Part shown: piece after piece, positions 25,626 to 34,204 of the stretch
Layout of the letters: the number at the start of each line of letters is the position of its first letter
How positions within the stretch are numbered: the stretch's first letter is position 1
DNA from: Stieleria varia
GTDB taxonomy: Bacteria > Planctomycetota > Planctomycetia > Pirellulales > Pirellulaceae
Length of the DNA: 64,000 bases
Direction of reading: 5' to 3'
Assembly (NCBI RefSeq): GCF_038443385.1
Contig: NZ_CP151726.1
Span: 1,674,001 to 1,738,000, forward strand
The notes under the pieces: generated by a model
What the model was told of the DNA's origin: nothing
Seen by the model: the letters and a program-made list of their open reading frames with translations, nothing else
The model's database searches: none
Position numbers and translations under genes: made by a program

Positions 25626-28600
25626 TCATTCATCGGCTGCCCGCGATTTTGATGCATTCTTATAGTGTTCTCTGAGTAGTCCTTTCATCGCTTCGTCTAT
25701 CTCTGCCGTGTCATAGCCGCCCTCACCGTAATATGGCATATGCAATGGAGAATGCAGCGTGCCATCGGCGTCGACGATGTAGACTGTTGGATAGCCTTCG
25801 ATGCCCCAATCCAGTTGAAGTGGGCCATTGAGCGGTTGTGGAATGACCGTCCAATTGAGGTCACCACGTTTCGCCGCTGCGTGCAGGTGCGTTTGATCGG
25901 CGTTGCTCATGATCCCAACCACACGCACGGGAGCTTGCTTGTATTTGGCTACCAACTGGCGCATCGGAGCGTACATGTCGCCATAGTCATCGTTCACACT
26001 CAGTGCGAACATCAAAACAACGTGCTTGCCGCGCAGTTCACTCAAACGAAACGGCTTGCCATCGATATCGAATGCCTCAAGTTCTGGGGCAGGTTGGCCT
26101 ATGATGACCTTGTTGATCGCATGTGAAAGTCGTTGAGCCGCTGTGCCGCCAGTGCCATAGTGGTCAACGGTTACATCGGAATAGAGTTTGGCGAGTCGTC
26201 CCAACTGTTCGTTCAGGTCGCGACGCAACTGATTGAAGTCCGTGTTTTCCAGCGATTTGAGGCGTTGTTCAAACTCATCACGCAGTGCCGGCGGTGCCTC
26301 TTTCATCCGATCCTGGACGGCAGCACGAACCTTTGGCATTTGCGACTCGACCATTAGCGTCTCTTTGCCAAAATTAATCTGGGCAATCAGTGCCTCGGCT
26401 TGCGTCTTCCGAAAGGGACTCTTTTCCACGAGTGCTTGCAGAAGCTCGTCCGCTTGTGGAACCCAAGGCCCACCGCCCAGGCTTGCGATGATGGATTCTA
26501 AACCTTCTCGATGAAGATAGTGTTCAATCACTCGCTTGACCGCTTCCCTTCGTCCTTTGCCAGCGGGCGAATTCGCACCAGCAACACTGCGGGCCATACT
26601 GCAAACTTGCACCAGTGCCTTCAGCCCCTCGTCGGTGCCGCGGTACTTTTCTTCCATCGCCAGGTATTTCGAAGGCATGAGATGGCGAGGGTCCATCTGC
26701 TCGTACACTCGATTGAGTTCGACATCGTCGGCAGCGTCTTCGGATGCTTGCTGGTAGGCGGACCAGAGTTGGTTGGACTCCGCCTCCAGCTCGGATAAAG
26801 CTTGTTCCGCAGGAGAGAGTTCAACTGGTGGCTGTTCCGTTTGAGACAGTTCCTCTGGTTTGCTTTGCTCGCCAATCGCACCCATCCCGCCAGACTGCTC
26901 TAGTTTGCCAAAATTGAAGCCGGAGTCAGTATACGTCTTTGGAGCTGATCGGCCTTTGACTATTGGTACTTGTCTTGGCGGTTGACCTTGGTAATGGTCC
27001 AGCCTGAACTGGACGCTGTCTTTGAGCAGACGGTCAATTTCTTCTTGGGATACCTGTTGATCATAGTGCTGCTCACCATCTTCCGTTTTCCAGACTGCTT
27101 TACCGTCAGCCTCTATCACCTGCACCTTTCGAGTGCCCGTCCGCGAATATGCCAACGGAATCGTGAATTTTGCTAGCCAGACCTTTTTTCCGTTGACCAC
27201 ATCAGCTTCATAGGACTGCAATCGACAAAAATGCGCAAATGCCGAGTCTGCTTTGAAGAAGGGGCCGTCGACGGAGGTCCGAGCCATAACATCGTGAGCA
27301 GTTAGGCTCAGTAGACTGTGCCCAACATTCGCTTTCATAAGTTCGTTTGTGTGAATCGCTGCATCCAGCGGAATAACGACATCCACCGATTTGTGGACTT
27401 TTGCCTTGATGTATTTCTCGATGTCTAGGTTCACGTATTGCGGATCGAAAACGAGTCGCTCGTTGTAGGATATCGCATCAGTGCTGACCTCGATCGAAGC
27501 AGTGGACAATAACACGTTGTTTCCATTATCAATCGTTAGAACGCGAACCGGTAAAACGACCATTGTGTCGTTCGCTGCGATTGCCGTAACGGATACCGGT
27601 GCTGAGGTTCCGTCGGGGTACTTGATCTCTCCAACCTTGACGGAGGCGTGCAAATCCAGCAGCGTGTTCGGCTCGTACTTGTAGAGGTAAAACTTGCCGA
27701 TCGGCAGCGGTCCGCCCTTGGCCATTGCGATGTACCTAGTGGACGTCCGCCTCTTGGCGTCCTGCGTCTTAAACGTGAAGCCCAGCCCCCACGAACCGTC
27801 GTCGCGCAGTACTTTCTCGTCCGTGATCGTCACCGAAAACGGCCCCATTTCCGTTGCCGTGCTCGTCCATTCGAGCGGCTCGTTGTGTTTCGTTGCTCCA
27901 ATCTGCAATGCGATCACGTCTTGTGGATGCGCCTCGCACTCCAGTCGTGTTTGGGGAGCGTGCCGTTTATCTTCGGCGGAATCAATAACCCGATCGGTAG
28001 AGCCCACTGGACTCTTACCTCCAAGCGTTGCTGCAAAATCACCGCCTTGAAATATTTCGTCGACGAAATAGTCGTCCAGCAAAACGATATTGATGGCAGC
28101 GTCCAACCTGGTTCCGCCAAAGCGATCGACTTTGCTCCTCCATGTCGCGATGTCTTGCTTTGAAAGTTGGCTAAGTCGCTTGCGGTACTTGACCGCTGCG
28201 TCCTTGCTGTGCTTCTCTTGAGTGTCCGAAAATCCTGAATTCACACTCTCCTCATCAATCTCGAATAACGCGTCGGTAGAGATTACAACAAGTGGCACGG
28301 CGTAGCTCGGACCACCATTGAGATTCGCTTTGTCCGTTTGGCCGATGGCTTCACCCAGCAAAGACTCAAAAGCTTGCTTCCAAGCTTTGGCTTCCGATGT
28401 CGAAATCAATCGAGCTCGAAAGAACAGTTGATCGGCCCGCGGCGTGTTCCATTTTCCATTGTCGAACAGGACGCCCAGGTGATTGACGATGTAGGTGCGA
28501 CATGCCTGCCGCGCCATTTCGCCCTTCAGCTTGTCGCCTGTGATTCGCTCCAATTCGCCAATCCACTTGTCAAGTACACCGTCTGGCGCGGCTTCCAAAC

Positions 28601-30239
28601 GTCTGGTCAGTTCATTTCCCATGGAAACACGAATCGTTGCGCCGGATGGAATTACCGGCACTCCGCCGGGCGGCTTGGTCTGCTGGAGGTCTTTCATCAA
28701 ACGCCCATAAGGCCAATCGCCCAAGGCATTTGTTACTGGAGCCACTTTCAAGATACGGACAACGTCGTTTCCGCCTCGCTGCAGTGTGACCGAGCCGTTG
28801 TCGAGCGCAAGCCCGTCTATCTGACCGCCGATCTCGATTTTATAGTTCCCGGCTGCGACGCGAACGGACTCACCGGATTTCGAGACGGTCAGTTCTTCAA
28901 CAACCTCCGTGCCCTGAACGATGCGAATCGGAACATCGTCGATTTCCGATTCAATCGTCAACGTGCCTTTGCCTAACTCTAGCACGATCAATATCCCCGC
29001 GAAGAACAGAGCAACGCCACCGGCTGCCGCGGCGATGAATTTTCCGATCGGAGGGCGGCGAGTCCTATTTAGCGCTAGCTCAATAACTGCCTCAGGCAAT
29101 TGAACCGCTGCCGGTTGCTGCACATGAGCCAAACATCCTTCCAGCAACTCGGCAACTTGATCCGCTGATTCAAAGCGATCTTCAGCTCGCTTGGCCATGA
29201 GTCGCTCGATAATGCGACCGAGCCATTCAGGGACATCGGAGTTGATTTCGCAAACCGGAGTTGGATCGTCATTAGCGATGCGATGCAACACTCCGTAAGT
29301 CGTCTCGGCACGGAACGGCAATCGACCAGCGCACATGGCGTACAACACACTGCCGAGTGAAAACAGATCGCTGCGAGCATCGATCGGCTCGCCGCGAGTC
29401 TGCTCGGGAGACATGTACTGCGGCGTGCCTGCAATCACACCGCTGCGGGTCATCGACGCGTCATCGACGGCTCGCGCCAAGCCAAAGTCGGTGATTGTGA
29501 CTCGCTCGACGCCTTCCTCAAGCAGGATGTTCGCGGGCTTGATGTCGCGATGCACCAAGCCTTGCTCATGAGCGGCGGCGAGCCCGGCGGCGATTTGAGC
29601 GCCAATCCGCAATGTGTCTTTCAGCGGCAATGGCCCCTGTGAATCGATCCGCTTTTGCAACGAAGTTCCGCGCACGTACGGCATCACCAGAAAGGGATTC
29701 GCATCCTCGCTGGCGACACTGTGAATGGCGATGACATTGGGATGAAGGACCGCAGCGGCCGCTTTGGCTTCGCGAGCGAATCGTTTGCGGGCCGAACCGC
29801 TGCTGGCCAGATGCGGCGACATGACTTTCACGGCCACGACGCGATCGAGCGATCGATCATGGGCTTTCAGAACAACTCCCATGCCGCCAGAACCAACGAC
29901 TCCGCTGACTTCATAGCCACCGATGCGACCCAGCGATTCTGGATCATCGGTCGGCGCGAGCGTATCGAGCACTTGTCGGATGCACTGTGCCCCTTGAGTC
30001 GCCTCATCGTGGCCGCCTGTTGAATCGTCAGTCGATTCGTGCAAGGCTCTGTTTCCAAAAAACTGCTTGGCTTCGTTCCATGCGTCCGCATCCGCCGCTG
30101 CGATATCAAGTCGCTCACGACACACGACGCAATCATTCAAATGCAGTTGCAGTTCGGACTCCTCCCGGGAATTCAGTTGCCCTCGCAGGAACGTGAGCAG
30201 ATGGTCGGGGGTGCTGCAATGTTGTTGGGTCTGTGTCAT
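25626..30239 (-). CDS. Membrane Ser/Thr kinase with zinc-finger N-terminus and thioredoxin-like C-terminus
   Basis: A 1537-residue protein whose ATG overlaps the stop of its ECF sigma gene (ATGA, 30236-30239). Order of parts: an anti-sigma-type zinc motif His33-x3-Cys37-x2-Cys40; a Hanks kinase at ~107-370 with G-loop 'GSGGMGVV' (116-123), Lys138, 'VHRDIKPANI' (Asp232) and 'DFGLA' (251); one membrane segment near 395-415 ('FFAGILIVLEL'); a long external region; and at about 1385-1525 a TlpA/AhpC-type thioredoxin fold ('IGQPAPELEAFDIDGKPF', 'RVVGIMSNAD', 'GYPTVYIVDADG'). The CxxC site is replaced by 'SVNDDYGD', so no disulfide chemistry is expected. It may sense an external ligand and act on the sigma factor; that is inference. 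Confidence 0.85.
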   Translation of the reverse strand: MTQTQQHCSTPDHLLTFLRGQLNSREESELQLHLNDCVVCRERLDIAAADADAWNEAKQFFGNRALHESTDDSTGGHDEATQGAQCIRQVLDTLAPTDDPESLGRIGGYEVSGVVGSGGMGVVLKAHDRSLDRVVAVKVMSPHLASSGSARKRFAREAKAAAAVLHPNVIAIHSVASEDANPFLVMPYVRGTSLQKRIDSQGPLPLKDTLRIGAQIAAGLAAAHEQGLVHRDIKPANILLEEGVERVTITDFGLARAVDDASMTRSGVIAGTPQYMSPEQTRGEPIDARSDLFSLGSVLYAMCAGRLPFRAETTYGVLHRIANDDPTPVCEINSDVPEWLGRIIERLMAKRAEDRFESADQVAELLEGCLAHVQQPAAVQLPEAVIELALNRTRRPPIGKFIAAAAGGVALFFAGILIVLELGKGTLTIESEIDDVPIRIVQGTEVVEELTVSKSGESVRVAAGNYKIEIGGQIDGLALDNGSVTLQRGGNDVVRILKVAPVTNALGDWPYGRLMKDLQQTKPPGGVPVIPSGATIRVSMGNELTRRLEAAPDGVLDKWIGELERITGDKLKGEMARQACRTYIVNHLGVLFDNGKWNTPRADQLFFRARLISTSEAKAWKQAFESLLGEAIGQTDKANLNGGPSYAVPLVVISTDALFEIDEESVNSGFSDTQEKHSKDAAVKYRKRLSQLSKQDIATWRSKVDRFGGTRLDAAINIVLLDDYFVDEIFQGGDFAATLGGKSPVGSTDRVIDSAEDKRHAPQTRLECEAHPQDVIALQIGATKHNEPLEWTSTATEMGPFSVTITDEKVLRDDGSWGLGFTFKTQDAKRRTSTRYIAMAKGGPLPIGKFYLYKYEPNTLLDLHASVKVGEIKYPDGTSAPVSVTAIAANDTMVVLPVRVLTIDNGNNVLLSTASIEVSTDAISYNERLVFDPQYVNLDIEKYIKAKVHKSVDVVIPLDAAIHTNELMKANVGHSLLSLTAHDVMARTSVDGPFFKADSAFAHFCRLQSYEADVVNGKKVWLAKFTIPLAYSRTGTRKVQVIEADGKAVWKTEDGEQHYDQQVSQEEIDRLLKDSVQFRLDHYQGQPPRQVPIVKGRSAPKTYTDSGFNFGKLEQSGGMGAIGEQSKPEELSQTEQPPVELSPAEQALSELEAESNQLWSAYQQASEDAADDVELNRVYEQMDPRHLMPSKYLAMEEKYRGTDEGLKALVQVCSMARSVAGANSPAGKGRREAVKRVIEHYLHREGLESIIASLGGGPWVPQADELLQALVEKSPFRKTQAEALIAQINFGKETLMVESQMPKVRAAVQDRMKEAPPALRDEFEQRLKSLENTDFNQLRRDLNEQLGRLAKLYSDVTVDHYGTGGTAAQRLSHAINKVIIGQPAPELEAFDIDGKPFRLSELRGKHVVLMFALSVNDDYGDMYAPMRQLVAKYKQAPVRVVGIMSNADQTHLHAAAKRGDLNWTVIPQPLNGPLQLDWGIEGYPTVYIVDADGTLHSPLHMPYYGEGGYDTAEIDEAMKGLLREHYKNASKSRAADE

Positions 30240-30835
30240 TGGTCGTGTTCTCCAAGTTCTGAGATGATTTCACGCAGTCGAAACATAATGCGACTGCGCG
30301 CGGTGTAGATCGCTCCGACGCTCTTGCCAAGCTCAGCGGCAATTTCTTCAGTCGATAGGTCGCCAGTGATCGACAATTCAAACGCCTGCCAGGAATCGAG
30401 ACGGAATTCGACTTTCACCTTTTCAGCCGCTCGCAGATAAAGTTCGCGACGCAGTTCGGTTTCAATCAAAGCCGTCGTTTCCCCATCGCGATCGACGGCC
30501 TCACGCAACAGTTCTTCGACGGAGGAGCCACCCACAGCCTGATCCTTGGGCCGCCGCGTCAGCGCATTGAGAATCGCGTTCTTCGTCACCCGGCTCAGCC
30601 AATGCCGAAACCGAGTCGACTCATCCCGCTTCTCCCAATCGCCGATCGCACTGGCCACCGCCATCAGTACTTGCTGTGACAAATCCTGAGCGTCCGCGTA
30701 CTGCAGCCCACGAGCCTGAGCGATTCGGACAATCACCGGCCGGTAGATCCGCGCAAACAGCTCCCACGCCTCCCGATTGGCGGGATCTTGGACCTGCACC
30801 AGCAGGCTATCGCGTGTTTCTGGAAATTCGCTCAA
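30236..30835 (-). CDS. ECF RNA polymerase sigma factor (module 1)
   Basis: A 199-residue sigma-70 family protein. Region 2 is 'QYADAQDLSQQVLMAVASAI' with the preceding 'LFARIYRPVIVRIAQARG'; region 2.4 is 'RFRHWLSRVTKNAILNAL'. Region 4 has the helix-turn-helix 'LSTEEIAAELGKSVGAIYTA' followed by 'RSRIMFRLRE'. It is coupled by a 4-bp overlap to the kinase at 25626. In Planctomycetes, ECF groups linked to Ser/Thr kinases are known, where control is thought to pass through the kinase and not a classical separate anti-sigma factor. The linked kinase here carries a zinc-type motif that could bind this sigma. Confidence 0.9.
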   Translation of the reverse strand: MSEFPETRDSLLVQVQDPANREAWELFARIYRPVIVRIAQARGLQYADAQDLSQQVLMAVASAIGDWEKRDESTRFRHWLSRVTKNAILNALTRRPKDQAVGGSSVEELLREAVDRDGETTALIETELRRELYLRAAEKVKVEFRLDSWQAFELSITGDLSTEEIAAELGKSVGAIYTARSRIMFRLREIISELGEHDQ

Positions 30836-30927
30836 GAATATGGTCTCCTACAAGGACTAACACAGCCAGAGACACATTCTGTCAGAAATTCTTGAATCAC
30901 GTGGCCCTAACCGAGTTACGCAATCCT

Positions 30928-33195
30928 CTAGCGGCCTTCGCTAATGACACAACAATTCACCCGTACACCTGGACGAAGATAACGATCATCCGGCCATGAA
31001 TTCTTGGCGGCCTCTTTGATGAGAACTCGAAACATTCCTGCGTCGTCGGCACCGGGGGAAATGCTGAGGACTTCACCTCCAAAAAAGCCAACGGTTCCTA
31101 CGGTTGGCCAGCCTTCAAACTCCAATCGAACACGGTCACCTTGCTGCACTCGCGTCACATCGTAGCCCGAGACCCATAGTTCGACCGCCGCTTTCCAAGT
31201 CTGCGGACCGATCGTGAACAGTTCGTCGCCCACTTTGACTGCCTTCCCCTGATCAAAAACGTTTAGTCGATTCAACGTCCCATCACGAGGTGCTTTAATC
31301 AATAATCTCTCAACTTGTGAAGCCTTGTGTCTGATCTCAAAAATTTCTTTTTCAAGGGCCTCGACTTGAGCCATTGCATCCTGCTGCATGGCCTTGTCGT
31401 CGTTCAATTCCGCTTTCGTCTTCTCAGTTGCCAGTTTCTTCTCGAGTTGCTCAGCCTGGGCCGTCAATTGGGCAACCAAATCGGCATCATTGCGGTCGAT
31501 TTCCATTAGGGTTTCATCACGCTTTACTGTGCCGCCCGCCACGAAGGTTTCGCTTGTTCGATGTACGAATCCGTCGACTGGTGAATTTACGGTTTGCAGT
31601 CGATCCTTTGGATTGAGCGGCACTACCTTGCCCAGCCCCCGAACCAACGCCACATTGCTACCTTGCGCGTAGAACAACACTGCGGCGAGGACCGCGACAA
31701 GAGCCGGGGCTTCAGTAGCCGTCAACCCGAAGCGGCGACGAGCGACGCCTTTGGGTTGTCTAAGGGTCGATTTCGATCGCCGGTATAAAACTCCCGCCAT
31801 GATCGACAGGCACAGCGTGGCGAGTAAGTAGGCCGCGACGCGATTGCGATTAAGATCAGAAAATCCTGGATCAAAGGTCCATGCTTCAAAAGAAATCAGT
31901 GCAACGAGAATACAAGCGATGGCAAAGAAAATCCTCGCCATCACCAACCGCCAGTCCCATCCGGCATCGCCTACTCTCGATTCTATTCCGCCTGAGCCGG
32001 ACATGTTCCCACCACTTGTCGGTTCTTGTCCTTGCGAGATTTCTTCAACCGGTTTCCAAGTTTGCAGGAACGACTCTAGAGCATGTGCAACTTCCTTCGG
32101 CGTGAGATACCGCTCATTGGGATCCTTCGCCATCATCCTCGACGCGATAGCCGCAAGGTCCTTCGGCACGTCGTTGCGCAATGCATCCAACGGAGCCGGT
32201 TCGACCTGTGCAAGACTCTTGAGCTTGTCCTTGACGCTGCCATCGCCAAACGGCACTCCACCGGACAGCAGGTAATAGAGAGTTGCTCCGAGGCTGTAGA
32301 TGTCGCTGCGAATGTCGACTTGCCGAGCATCATTGGCTTGCTCGGGCGAGATGAAATCTGGAGTCCCCATGATGACGCCCGCTAGCGTTAAGTCCGAGCG
32401 AGCTTTAGCAGCACCTGCGGTTGGGGCGGCTTCGGGCGTCAGGGATGCGAGTCCGAAATCGAGGATCTTGGTCGTCCCATCCGCAGTCACCATCAGGTTG
32501 TGTGGCTTGATATCGCGATGCACCATGCCACACTCATGAGCGTGCTGCAGTCCCGTCGCGGCCTGTCGCATGTAGTCGCATGCCTCCGCGATCGGCAAGG
32601 CTCCTCGCTGTTTCACAATGTGTGACAAGTCAACTCCATTGACGTATTCCATCACCAAGAAGTGAAACTCGCCGGCTTGATCGGCGTCATGCGATGTAAC
32701 GACATTGGGGTGCGCGAGCTGCGCCGCGGTCTTCACTTCGCGGTGGAATCGATTCACCACCTCGGGCATTTGAAACAGTTCGCGGTTGATCACCTTCAAC
32801 GCCACTTTGCGTTCCATCTTGCGGTGAATTGCCTCATAGACATCCCCCATGCCACCTTTGCCAATCAGTCGGACGATCTCGTACCGAGGATGATCGGCCA
32901 GTTCAGGGGGAATGTCTCCGCGAAACGAAGACGGCGTCGTTTCGCGGCTGTCGTGCTCCAGGGTCGGATCGACCGGTAGCTGCCGAGCTTCCTTCAGTAG
33001 GCCGACAAACGTGTCGTCGGATGACAGACTGAGGATCGTATCGCAGCACGGCTCACATACGCTGATGTGACTCTCGATCGTACTTGCTTCATCCGGGCGA
33101 AGTTGCCCCAGGTTGTAAGCACTTAGTTGCGCACGACTGGGATGGGCGTTGTTTTCGGTCATGGCAGTACTCGTTAAGCAAGTCGTCGTATTCAC
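30928..33195 (-). CDS. Ser/Thr kinase fused to a HlyD-like (membrane fusion) domain
   Basis: A 755-residue protein; a second Met at 33162 is an alternative start. The N-terminus has His43-x3-Cys47-x2-Cys50. The kinase has 'IGKGGMGDVY' (111-120), Lys134, 'VHRDIKPHNL' (Asp228) and 'DFGLA' (246). Three hydrophobic segments follow, between about 425 and 525 ('IFFAIACILVALISF', 'YLLATLCLSIMAGVLY', 'LVAVLAAVLFYA'). From about 535 to the end the protein reads as a membrane-fusion-protein unit: lipoyl half 'VNSPVDGFVHRTSETFVAGG', a Lys/Glu-rich coiled coil (~570-625), second lipoyl half 'LIKAPRDGTLNRLNVFDQGK' and the barrel 'GDRVRLEFEGWP'. Such domains normally bridge transport systems. As a kinase output or sensor this is unusual. 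Its sigma gene is 64 bp upstream. Confidence 0.85.
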   Translation of the reverse strand: MNTTTCLTSTAMTENNAHPSRAQLSAYNLGQLRPDEASTIESHISVCEPCCDTILSLSSDDTFVGLLKEARQLPVDPTLEHDSRETTPSSFRGDIPPELADHPRYEIVRLIGKGGMGDVYEAIHRKMERKVALKVINRELFQMPEVVNRFHREVKTAAQLAHPNVVTSHDADQAGEFHFLVMEYVNGVDLSHIVKQRGALPIAEACDYMRQAATGLQHAHECGMVHRDIKPHNLMVTADGTTKILDFGLASLTPEAAPTAGAAKARSDLTLAGVIMGTPDFISPEQANDARQVDIRSDIYSLGATLYYLLSGGVPFGDGSVKDKLKSLAQVEPAPLDALRNDVPKDLAAIASRMMAKDPNERYLTPKEVAHALESFLQTWKPVEEISQGQEPTSGGNMSGSGGIESRVGDAGWDWRLVMARIFFAIACILVALISFEAWTFDPGFSDLNRNRVAAYLLATLCLSIMAGVLYRRSKSTLRQPKGVARRRFGLTATEAPALVAVLAAVLFYAQGSNVALVRGLGKVVPLNPKDRLQTVNSPVDGFVHRTSETFVAGGTVKRDETLMEIDRNDADLVAQLTAQAEQLEKKLATEKTKAELNDDKAMQQDAMAQVEALEKEIFEIRHKASQVERLLIKAPRDGTLNRLNVFDQGKAVKVGDELFTIGPQTWKAAVELWVSGYDVTRVQQGDRVRLEFEGWPTVGTVGFFGGEVLSISPGADDAGMFRVLIKEAAKNSWPDDRYLRPGVRVNCCVISEGR

Positions 33196-33259
33196 TCAGG
33201 GGCAAGCCGGAACCTCACCCCGCTCAATACGAAGACCCGATCACGACAGAGCATTTCAG

Positions 33260-33868
33260 CTATTGGCAAAAATAACCCGAAGAAGATTCGATCAACCCCT
33301 CAGCCTCTTGGCGTAACCTGTTCAGGACACGGCACTTCGCGATGATGACGGCATTCCGAGAAATTCCCATTTCCTGAGCGACGTCGTCCGCCTTCGCCCC
33401 TTCTAATGCGACGCGGCAGAACGCCAGCCAGGTAGTCGGCTCGAAGTGCGGATCAGCAAGCGACAGCAGTTGGCGAAGCACATATTGGTCGTGTTCGCGA
33501 TTCCAGATCCGACTCAATTCGCTGGCCGGGTCGTCTAATTGTGCCAATCGCGCTTCGATAGCCGAGTCGTCTGATGCCTGTGGACGGCGGTCCCTTGCTC
33601 GCCAAAATTTCCGCAATCGATTGATCAAAATCGCCTTCAGCCATCCACGAAAAGCCCCCGGTTGCCCATGATGCTCGAACGTGCCGAGATCCTTCGATAC
33701 GGCTAACAAGACTTCTTGAACCAGGTCGTGCGCATCGCTGTCTTGAACGTCGTACCTTCGCAACCATAGGTGAATCAAAGGCGTGTAGAGCCCCGCCAGC
33801 CAATTCCAATCCTCGTTTTGAGGGGAATCACGCAGACGTTCGAGAAGACTAAGCGAGGTTTCGTGCAT
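33260..33868 (-). CDS. ECF RNA polymerase sigma factor (module 2)
   Basis: About 202 residues from the ATG at 33868 ('MHETSLSLLERLRDSP'); the frame reaches 33913 but the family pattern begins here. Region 2 is 'DVQDSDAHDLVQEVLLAVSK' with 'FRGWLKAILINRLRKFWRA'. Region 4 contains 'AKADDVAQEMGISRNAVIIA' followed by 'KCRVLNRLRQEAEG'. It differs more from modules 1, 3 and 4 than these do from each other. The linked kinase at 30928 is also of another kinase subtype. It is separated from its kinase by 64 bp without overlap, again unlike the other pairs. Confidence 0.9.
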   Translation of the reverse strand: MHETSLSLLERLRDSPQNEDWNWLAGLYTPLIHLWLRRYDVQDSDAHDLVQEVLLAVSKDLGTFEHHGQPGAFRGWLKAILINRLRKFWRARDRRPQASDDSAIEARLAQLDDPASELSRIWNREHDQYVLRQLLSLADPHFEPTTWLAFCRVALEGAKADDVAQEMGISRNAVIIAKCRVLNRLRQEAEGLIESSSGYFCQ

Positions 33869-33957
33869 ATTGAAGTGGACCTTTCGCACGGCATTGTCCA
33901 CTGTCAGCAGCATCGCGCCAATTCAGCTTGCTTTCCCCACTATGACTTGAGTGCAAT

Positions 33958-34155
33958 CTATCTGAGGACTCTTGAAATCTTCAATCGCTGCAGATTGAGA
34001 ATCTGCGAAAATGCACGAATTTGCTCGGGGCCAGCCGGAGCGTCCTTCGCCAAAGACGCCGCCTTCCCGACATCACCCGCAAGTGCCGCTGCGACGTAGG
34101 CTTCGACATCCGAGCGGGCGTTGCGATGATCGATGGCTGGCGACTCGGCTTTCAT
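33958..34155 (-). pseudogene. Short remnant of a larger gene between kinase modules
   Basis: A 65-codon frame reading 'SDVEAYVAAALAGDVGKAAS' then 'GPEQIRAFSQILNLQRLKI'. This has the quality of a real protein domain (helical, Ala-rich with regular hydrophobic spacing), resembling C-terminal domains I associate with planctomycete kinase-linked proteins. It ends abruptly in 'SRVLR'. It lies 50 bp after the stop of the kinase at 34205. It could be a cut-off downstream gene of that module, left by a deletion that also set the upstream border of module 2. A stand-alone small gene is possible but less likely. Confidence 0.4.
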
Positions 34156-34204
34156 CGACGGTGCTCAGCTTAGTTTTTAGCCGGGCTGCGCCTTCCTCCC
34201 GATT

